A stretch of DNA of 64,000 bases from Actinobacillus genomosp. 1 (GTDB lineage Bacteria > Pseudomonadota > Gammaproteobacteria > Enterobacterales > Pasteurellaceae). Shown here in pieces: positions 58,728 to 64,000 of the stretch. The stretch's first letter is position 1, and the number at the start of each line of letters is the position of its first letter. Position numbers and translations under genes: made by a program. The stretch lies in NCBI RefSeq assembly GCF_029774175.1, contig NZ_CP103834.1:2304402-2368401 (forward strand), given 5' to 3'. The notes beneath the pieces were generated by a model, which worked only from the letters and a program-made list of their open reading frames with translations, ran no database searches and had not been told where the DNA came from.

Positions 58728-59810
58728 TTACGCCTGTTCGGAAAGTGCGGCTAACTGATCCGCTTGGTATTCCGTGATAATCGGCTGAATTAACTCGTCA
58801 ATTTTACCGTTCATCACTTCATCTAAGCGGTAAACGGTTAGATTGATACGGTGATCGGTGACACGACCTTGCGGATAGTTGTAGGTACGAATCTTATCCG
58901 AACGGTCGCCTGAACCGAGCAAGTTACGGCGAGTATCCGCTTGTTCCGCCGCTTGGCGTTCTTGTTCAACTTGAACGATACGAGAAGCTAATACCGCAAG
59001 CGCTTTCGCTTTGTTTTTGTGCTGTGAACGTTCGTCTTGACACTCTACCACGATACCGGTCGGAATATGGGTGATACGTACCGCAGAATCGGTGGTATTA
59101 ACGTGCTGACCGCCGGCACCCGATGAACGATAAGTATCGATACGTAAATCCGCTGGGTTGATTTCCGGCATTTCCGATTCCGGTAATTCCGGCATTACCG
59201 CAACGGTACAAGCTGAGGTATGAATACGACCTTGTGATTCGGTTTTCGGTACGCGTTGTACACGGTGACCGCCCGATTCAAATTTAAGTTGGCCGTACAC
59301 GCCTTCACCGCTGATTTTAACGATGATTTCTTTATATCCGCCTTGTTCGCTTTCATTAGCGGACATTTCTTCGATTCTCCAGCGTTTGCTTTCGCAATAA
59401 CGACTGTACATACGATATAAATCGCCGGCGAAAATCCCCGCTTCATCACCACCCGTACCGGCACGAATCTCTAAGAATGCGTTGTATTCGTCATTCGGAT
59501 CTTTCGGCAGTAACAGGATTTGTAAGTGTTGTTCCAGATTTTCGATCTCGGCTTTATTTTCCGCAATTTCTTCCGCCGCCATATCTTTCATATCCGGATC
59601 ATCAAGCAGAATTTGTGCTTCTTCGATATTGTTGTTTAATTTTTTCCAACGATTGAAGGTAGTCACCACTTCTTCAAGTTGTGAATATTCTTTTGAATAG
59701 GCACGGAATTTATCTTGATCATTAATCACGGAAGGATCACCTAATAAGGCTTGCAATTCCTCATGACGTTCGCTTAGGCTTTCTAATTTATTAATAATAG
59801 AGTCTTTCAT
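58728..59810 (-). CDS. prfA: Peptide chain release factor 1
   Basis: Recognises UAA and UAG and releases the peptide. 360 residues. The GGQ motif is in RSSGAGGQHVNTTDSAVR near residue 233, and the RF1-type codon recognition region lies near SQGRIHTSACTVAVMPE. C-terminus AALSEQA is normal. First gene of the prfA-lipoprotein-prmC-sirB1 series on the minus strand. Confidence 0.96.
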   Translation of the reverse strand: MKDSIINKLESLSERHEELQALLGDPSVINDQDKFRAYSKEYSQLEEVVTTFNRWKKLNNNIEEAQILLDDPDMKDMAAEEIAENKAEIENLEQHLQILLLPKDPNDEYNAFLEIRAGTGGDEAGIFAGDLYRMYSRYCESKRWRIEEMSANESEQGGYKEIIVKISGEGVYGQLKFESGGHRVQRVPKTESQGRIHTSACTVAVMPELPESEMPEINPADLRIDTYRSSGAGGQHVNTTDSAVRITHIPTGIVVECQDERSQHKNKAKALAVLASRIVQVEQERQAAEQADTRRNLLGSGDRSDKIRTYNYPQGRVTDHRINLTVYRLDEVMNGKIDELIQPIITEYQADQLAALSEQA

Positions 59811-59935
59811 TGTTCGATTTATATCTGTTTAATTGAGTGAAAAATGATGGGATTATAGCTGAAAATGCAAAAAAATGCTTGTAGTAAAAAATAATAAGCG
59901 GTTGAATTTGATCTGACCCCAAAAAGTTAGACTGT

Positions 59936-60763
59936 TTAATTTAAAGACTGAGTTCTGTATTGTACAGGGCTCAGTCCTTTTAATTTCACTTGAATACGCT
60001 CATTGTTGTAATAATGAATGTACTCGTGAATCACTTTCTCAAGCTGTTCGAAAGTTTCAAATCGCTTACCAAAGTAACATTCCGTTTTCAATCGCCCAAA
60101 GAAACTTTCCATTGCCCCATTATCCAAGCAATTCCCTTTTCTCGACATACTTTGTTTAATATGATGTTTTCTCAGCATGTCTTGATAGTCAGCCATCTGA
60201 TATTGCCAGCCTTGGTCGGAATGTAAAATCGGTTTAGCGTCCTTAGGCAGTTTTGCGACCGCTTGCTTTAGCATCCGCATCACTTGCTCAAAGTTCGGAC
60301 TTCTTGCTAAATCATGAGCAATAATTTCACCATTAAACAAGTCCTTAATGGGCGATAAATAGAGCTTGCCTTCCGCACATTTAAACTCAGTGATATCCGT
60401 GACGAGCTTTTCATTTGGCGCTGTTGCGTGAAAATCTTGTTGCAATACATTCTCGGTAATTTTACCCACTTCACCTTTGTAAGAACGATATTTCCTCTGC
60501 TTACATTTTCCCTTTAAATCAAGCTGTTGCATTATCGCTTGAACACGCTTATGGTTAATCGCACCCAAAAAATCACGTAACTTTAATGTAATACGACGAT
60601 AGCCATAATTGCCATCATTATCCTGATAAATCTCAATCACTTTCTGCCTCATCACAGCATTTTTATCGATTTTAGGCGGTAAGTGATAAAAGAAAGTACT
60701 GCGTTTTAAACCTATCAAAGGGAGGAGGATTTCTAAGGGAAAATCCACCCGCAACGTTTTCAC
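59936..60763 (-). CDS. IS3-family transposase OrfB (DDE integrase domain)
   Basis: 275 residues from GTG 60763. N-terminal HTH_21-like segment (YHLPPKIDKNAVMRQKVIEIYQDNDGNYGYRRITLKL) then the rve integrase core with DDE residues: first Asp in LVTDITEFKCAEGKLYLSPIKDLF, second in PILHSDQGWQYQ, Glu in DNGAMESFFGRLKTE. It overlaps OrfA by 4 nt (GTGA). Such elements often make an OrfAB fusion by frameshifting; no canonical slippery heptamer is placed in frame here, so coupling at the overlap is possible. Confidence 0.94.
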   Translation of the reverse strand: MKTLRVDFPLEILLPLIGLKRSTFFYHLPPKIDKNAVMRQKVIEIYQDNDGNYGYRRITLKLRDFLGAINHKRVQAIMQQLDLKGKCKQRKYRSYKGEVGKITENVLQQDFHATAPNEKLVTDITEFKCAEGKLYLSPIKDLFNGEIIAHDLARSPNFEQVMRMLKQAVAKLPKDAKPILHSDQGWQYQMADYQDMLRKHHIKQSMSRKGNCLDNGAMESFFGRLKTECYFGKRFETFEQLEKVIHEYIHYYNNERIQVKLKGLSPVQYRTQSLN

Positions 60764-61269
60764 GATGGCTGTTTTTGCCGCATTTTTTGTTGGTTGAACT
60801 CCCGCAACTTTTTTAGGTAAGCTACCTCCGCTTCCAGCTCTAAAATACGATAACGCAGACGTTCTTCTTCAGTTTTAGGTGGAGGAGGCATTTTCGGGTA
60901 TTTGGGTTTCATTGTCGGACGACCTTTAGGTTTGGGTAATAAACCGTTTATACCTTGTTCTTCAAAGGTGTGCAACCATTGGCTAATCGAACCTGAATTA
61001 GCAATGCCAAAATGAAGGGAGGCTCTTTCCGCAGAAAATTGTCCTTTTTTGACCGCTTGTATGACGGTTAATTTGAATTCGGGGGAATATTTTTGCTTCT
61101 TAGCCATTACCGCTAACCCATTAATTCCGTTATGATTAAATTGAGCAATCCACCGAGTTAAGGTTTTCTTGGATAATTGAAAATGTCGTTGAGTGAATGA
61201 ATAGTTTTTGTCATTTTGAAGATAAAACTCGATGACTTGTTGTTTGAATAGTGGGTTATATTTAGTCAT
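60760..61269 (-). CDS. IS3-family transposase OrfA (helix-turn-helix)
   Basis: 169 residues with two helix-turn-helix segments, KNYSFTQRHFQLSKKTLTRWIAQF near residue 20 and GQFSAERASLHFGIANSGSISQWL near 76, followed by a leucine-zipper-like coil (EEERLRYRILELEAEVAYLKKLREF) used for multimerisation. This length and double HTH are the IS150 group type. Intact. Confidence 0.93.
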   Translation of the reverse strand: MTKYNPLFKQQVIEFYLQNDKNYSFTQRHFQLSKKTLTRWIAQFNHNGINGLAVMAKKQKYSPEFKLTVIQAVKKGQFSAERASLHFGIANSGSISQWLHTFEEQGINGLLPKPKGRPTMKPKYPKMPPPPKTEEERLRYRILELEAEVAYLKKLREFNQQKMRQKQPS

Positions 61270-61382
61270 AAAAAATCTGCACCTTAATCCGTTGGAGGTT
61301 TAGTCCAACTTTTGGGGTGCAGATCAATTTGACAATTTTTTTGTAAAATTCAACCGCTGATATATTTTGTGAGTTCGGGAGG

Positions 61383-62753
61383 TTAGCTCTTACAAGAAAG
61401 CCCGCTACGAGGCGTTACACCGAAGAAGTTTTTGGCATTCGGTTTCGTCACCGTTGAATGCGTTTTAGTCGGGAGTGAACCGTCCATTTGCCATGCATTC
61501 CAACCGCCGTCATATACCACCGCATTTTGCCATCCTGCCATTTGCGTCATAAACCATGGAATACCCGCTCGCCAACCGGTTCCACAATAGAAAGCCAAGT
61601 GATCGTTCGGTTTAATGCCTTGTTGCTCCCATAAGGCAAAAATTTCTTTCGGATTACGTAACGAGCCGTCCGGATCGTAATAGTCCGCCACATTGGAAGA
61701 GTCCGTACCGGCATAGCCCCAAATCGCCCCTTCAGGTTCGCCTTTACCGGGAATATAGTCATATCCGCTGATCTTACCTAGGTGTTCGTCCCAAGCACGA
61801 ATACTAACAAGTTTTACCCCTTCTTTTTGTTTGGCATAAGCTTGTTGTGCGGTTTCAATCGTGAGCTGTGGGTTAGCCGGAATTTTTGTGCCGAAATCTG
61901 TCTCTGGTGTTGGAATATTCGTTGTCGTATCAATCGGATATTCATTGTTAATCCAAGCATTGACACCGCCGTTTAAGATTCTGACATCTTCCACTCCCGC
62001 CCATTTTAATGCCCATAATACACGGAAGGCGGCAAGTTGATTTTCTGAATAAAGCACAACGGTTTTATCTTTGGTAATACCGTTTTTCAACAAGTTTTTT
62101 TCAACAATATCGGGTGCGGATAAGTTCCATACCGGGCCGTTTTCGATCCAATCGGTATCGAAATGATAGGCTCCGGAAACGTGTTGTTTGTAACCTTGTG
62201 CCTGTTCTAACGGTCCCCAAGATACGTGGAATACCATAATTTCTTTACCCGAATCGGTTTCCGGTTTTTTGCCGTCTAATGCGTCTTTCAGCCATTGGGC
62301 GGAAACTAACCAATGATAATTTGGGAAAGCTTCTAAAGGTAAGCTTGGATCTTGCGTGTATTTAACAAAATCCTTAAATAACTTAACTTTGTAGCCTTTT
62401 GCTATGAATTCCGCACTCACTTTCTCTAAGTTGTCGAGATTATCATCATACAGAACAAGCGTTTTATCTTTGGTAATACCTTTATCTGCCGCAAAACTTT
62501 CAAAATAATCCGGATGAATAGCCTCAATCCACTCTGCGGTAAATTGGATCGCATTCGGAATATGACCGCCCCGAGCAGTTTGTTGGCTTTTAAAGCCGTT
62601 ATAAAAAGTATCGCCTCGAGTATCGATAATTAAATATTCCGGATTATCTTTTTGTTTCAGTAATTCCGTTTGTGAGATTTCACCGATTTTTTGTTCGTTA
62701 CAGCCTGCAAGCAAGCCGAGAGCAACCGCTAAAGCGGATAATTTTAGTTTCAT
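61383..62753 (-). CDS. Rhodanese-domain lipoprotein (thiosulfate sulfurtransferase-like)
   Basis: From ATG 62753, 456 residues with a lipobox (ALGLLAGCNEQ), so envelope-anchored. Three rhodanese-like units: about 35-150 (LLIDTRGD-type YLIIDTRGDTFYNGF, no active Cys), about 170-290 (VVLYSENQLAAFRVLWALKW, no active Cys) and about 310-440 with the active loop FYCGTGWRAGIPWFM. Only the last is likely to transfer sulfur. Eight bases after a YeeE/YedE transporter gene, the pair may import and process thiosulfate-type sulfur. Confidence 0.88.
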   Translation of the reverse strand: MKLKLSALAVALGLLAGCNEQKIGEISQTELLKQKDNPEYLIIDTRGDTFYNGFKSQQTARGGHIPNAIQFTAEWIEAIHPDYFESFAADKGITKDKTLVLYDDNLDNLEKVSAEFIAKGYKVKLFKDFVKYTQDPSLPLEAFPNYHWLVSAQWLKDALDGKKPETDSGKEIMVFHVSWGPLEQAQGYKQHVSGAYHFDTDWIENGPVWNLSAPDIVEKNLLKNGITKDKTVVLYSENQLAAFRVLWALKWAGVEDVRILNGGVNAWINNEYPIDTTTNIPTPETDFGTKIPANPQLTIETAQQAYAKQKEGVKLVSIRAWDEHLGKISGYDYIPGKGEPEGAIWGYAGTDSSNVADYYDPDGSLRNPKEIFALWEQQGIKPNDHLAFYCGTGWRAGIPWFMTQMAGWQNAVVYDGGWNAWQMDGSLPTKTHSTVTKPNAKNFFGVTPRSGLSCKS

Positions 62754-62761
62754 GAATACTC

Positions 62762-63754
62762 CTAACAAGTAGATTCTAAAGGATTTTTGCGAAGAATGAA
62801 CACGCACCACACGCCAAACATCATAACGATAGTTGCAATCCACCCTTGCCAAGAGAAATAAGCGGTACCGACTACCGCATTTGCCATCGTACAGCCGCCA
62901 GTTAGCGAGGCACCGATGCCCATAAGTATGCCTCCGGCGACACTTTTACCGAAATCTGTCGCAGACAATGCTTTCCAGCGGAAATTGCCGGAAAACTTAG
63001 CGGAAAGAAATGAACCGAGTACCAATCCGATAATCAGATAAGTTCCCCAATTTAAGTAACGTTGTTGCCCAAGGGTTAAATATTGCAAAGCATGACCGAC
63101 CGGAATACTGAAGCTCAGTCCGAATTCTCTGCCGGTTTCTGCGCTTAAAACCCAAGCTAAAATACTGACTAAGCCAAGTAAAATAGCCGTAAAGTGGGGT
63201 GACCAAAATTGACCAAAAGGTTTACGAGGAATAAGCGGTTGAATTTTGCGGCTTTTTTGCAATCCCCAAGTCGCAATTAAGCTAAGCAGAATGATGAACC
63301 AAAGGCTGGAAATCCCTAATGTTTGCGGTAAGGTAATGAGCTTGCTTTCCGTTTCAAGTTGCGATGCAACCCAAAATTTTAATACGCCGGTTTGGGTAGC
63401 TACAGTAGTAACGGCAAAAACGAATAAGGTGATCATCGCAGCGATCATACCTTCTCCTGCTCTATATAATTGTCCCGAAACACAACGATTGGCGACTCCC
63501 ATCCCGATGCCGAATAAAAATGCACCGAGTAGAGTAGCGAGAATCGGCATTGGTGAGCTTGGAAAACGAATAACGCCTTGCTGCTCTAACAGATAGAAAC
63601 CGATAGATTGTACGGAGATGGCGGTTAAAAGTGGAGAAAACGAAGTAAAATCTCGTTTAAATGCAACTTGGCGAAGTTGTCCCGAAAGGCAAAATTGTCC
63701 GCGTTGTAAAATGATACCGAGCAATAGCCCGACAAAAAGACCGGAAATAAGCAT
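62762..63754 (-). CDS. YeeE/YedE-family (TsuA-like) thiosulfate transporter
   Basis: 330 residues, about nine hydrophobic helices. The family's conserved cysteine-bearing motifs are seen: GIILQRGQFCLSGQLRQ near residue 15, GMGVANRCVSGQLYRAGEG near 85, and GIGASLTGGCTMANAVVGTAYFSW near 285. These line the thiosulfate path in TsuA. Its operon partner downstream is a rhodanese lipoprotein. Substrate thiosulfate is inferred from family and partner. Confidence 0.9.
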   Translation of the reverse strand: MLISGLFVGLLLGIILQRGQFCLSGQLRQVAFKRDFTSFSPLLTAISVQSIGFYLLEQQGVIRFPSSPMPILATLLGAFLFGIGMGVANRCVSGQLYRAGEGMIAAMITLFVFAVTTVATQTGVLKFWVASQLETESKLITLPQTLGISSLWFIILLSLIATWGLQKSRKIQPLIPRKPFGQFWSPHFTAILLGLVSILAWVLSAETGREFGLSFSIPVGHALQYLTLGQQRYLNWGTYLIIGLVLGSFLSAKFSGNFRWKALSATDFGKSVAGGILMGIGASLTGGCTMANAVVGTAYFSWQGWIATIVMMFGVWCVFILRKNPLESTC

Positions 63755-64000
63755 AGATTAAACCTTAATACTATGTGAAAAATATGTTTATTATAAAGAT
63801 GAAAATCAGTAAGCGGTAGGAATTTGTTAAAAATATGTGATCTATAACACAGAAAATTGATGACCGATTTACTAGCTAAATTTTTCGGATCTGTCAATCG
63901 GATAAGCGGCAAATTTTTCACAAAAATTTACAAGATTTCCACAGGATTTTCAGGTATTATAACCAATCTTTTTCACTCATTTTATTCCTTGGAGCAAATC
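63755..64000. other. Intergenic region at right edge
   Basis: No gene inside. Contains partial USS-like sequence (AAGCGGTAGG near 63811, AAGCGGCAAA near 63904) and, at the end, TATTAT (63955-63960) and TTGGAG (63989-63994), suggesting that a plus-strand gene begins just past the edge. Confidence 0.45.

Larger units (their letters stand above)
59909..61326 (-). mobile_element. IS3-family insertion sequence, IS150-like group
   Basis: 1418 bp with terminal inverted repeats: TGATCTGACCCCAAAAAGTT at the left and the reverse of GTCCAACTTTTGGGGTGCAG-ATCA at the right, matching at nearly all of about 24 positions. A 3-bp target repeat ATT is found at 59906-59908 and 61327-61329. Two ORFs, both complete. 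Removing the element joins AAGCGGTTGAATT with TGACAATTTTTTGTAAAATT and CAACCGCT, rebuilding a 12-bp USS-pair hairpin, so it landed in the loop of a terminator-like structure. Not identified to a named IS. Confidence 0.93.

Noticed and set aside
60775..60800. Programmed frameshift site joining IS OrfA and OrfB (A6 run near the end of OrfA)
   Set aside because: The run is not positioned as a canonical slippery heptamer in the OrfA frame (codons read CAA AAA ATG); coupling at the GTGA overlap explains the layout as well.
1..64000. tRNA or rRNA genes
   Set aside because: No cloverleaf with GGTTCGA-type T arm or conserved rRNA segment was found by eye on either strand; a tRNA search program would settle it.

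Overview
The window is a stretch of a gamma-proteobacterial chromosome of the family Pasteurellaceae, most likely Actinobacillus (A. pleuropneumoniae or a close relative such as A. suis). The main reasons are: the DNA uptake signal (USS) core found throughout is the Apl type (ACAAGCGGT), often as inverted pairs acting as terminators; the ferrichrome cluster has the order fhuC-fhuD-fhuB-fhuA, which I recall as the A. pleuropneumoniae order; and gene content and base composition fit (AT-rich, ATG starts with AAGGA/GGAG sites). Species is an inference. No rRNA, tRNA or CRISPR array was seen.

Layout. 1-4767, minus strand: brnQ (cut by the edge), fabG, fabD, queH, ispB. 5025-8346, plus: patatin-like esterase, zinc alcohol dehydrogenase, FMN reductase, DoxX protein. 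8347-9340: a possible structured RNA, then the rplU-rpmA operon. 9369-11231: two tandem EamA transporters. 11316-16510, minus: an autotransporter with 24 tandem KAEEERKRQEAEQAA-type repeats and a Slam-like outer-membrane protein behind a Fur-box-like site. 16626-22776: HAD phosphatase, comF with a Sxy-dependent CRP (CRP-S) site, a possible sRNA, rsmC, holD-rimI-srmB, pdxH. 22848-26931, minus: solute-binding lipoprotein, aldehyde dehydrogenase, acetate transporter satP. 27173-32907: fhuCDBA. 32974-34239: a DUF2322-like small gene and purC.

34342-43998 is the histidine operon, the most unusual part: promoter, hisL leader peptide with five consecutive His codons, attenuator, then hisG-D-C-[Y1 transposase]-B-[TIR-domain gene]-H-A-F-IE. 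Almost every gap between its genes is packed with short perfect or near-perfect palindromes that fall into a few families and recur in composite blocks, once in mirror image. A REP-associated-type tyrosine transposase (RAYT-like) and a stand-alone TIR-like (putative NAD-cleaving, defence-type) gene sit inside the operon, so both should be transcribed under histidine attenuation.

44072-50971: queuosine precursor transporter yhhQ with a candidate preQ1-type leader, map, a thioredoxin-like protein, the sucrose genes scrK-scrB-scrR (minus) and a copper nitrite reductase. 51040-54352, minus: lolC-lolD-lolE, with two copies of a dispersed palindromic element between lolC and lolD; a third copy lies in frame inside fhuD. 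54477-59810, minus: prfA, a lipoprotein, prmC, sirB1, kdsA and a 2-hydroxyacid dehydrogenase. 59909-61326 is an intact IS3-family (IS150-like) element that split a USS-pair hairpin. 61383-63754, minus: a YeeE/YedE thiosulfate-type transporter and a three-domain rhodanese lipoprotein. A plus-strand gene probably starts just beyond the right edge.
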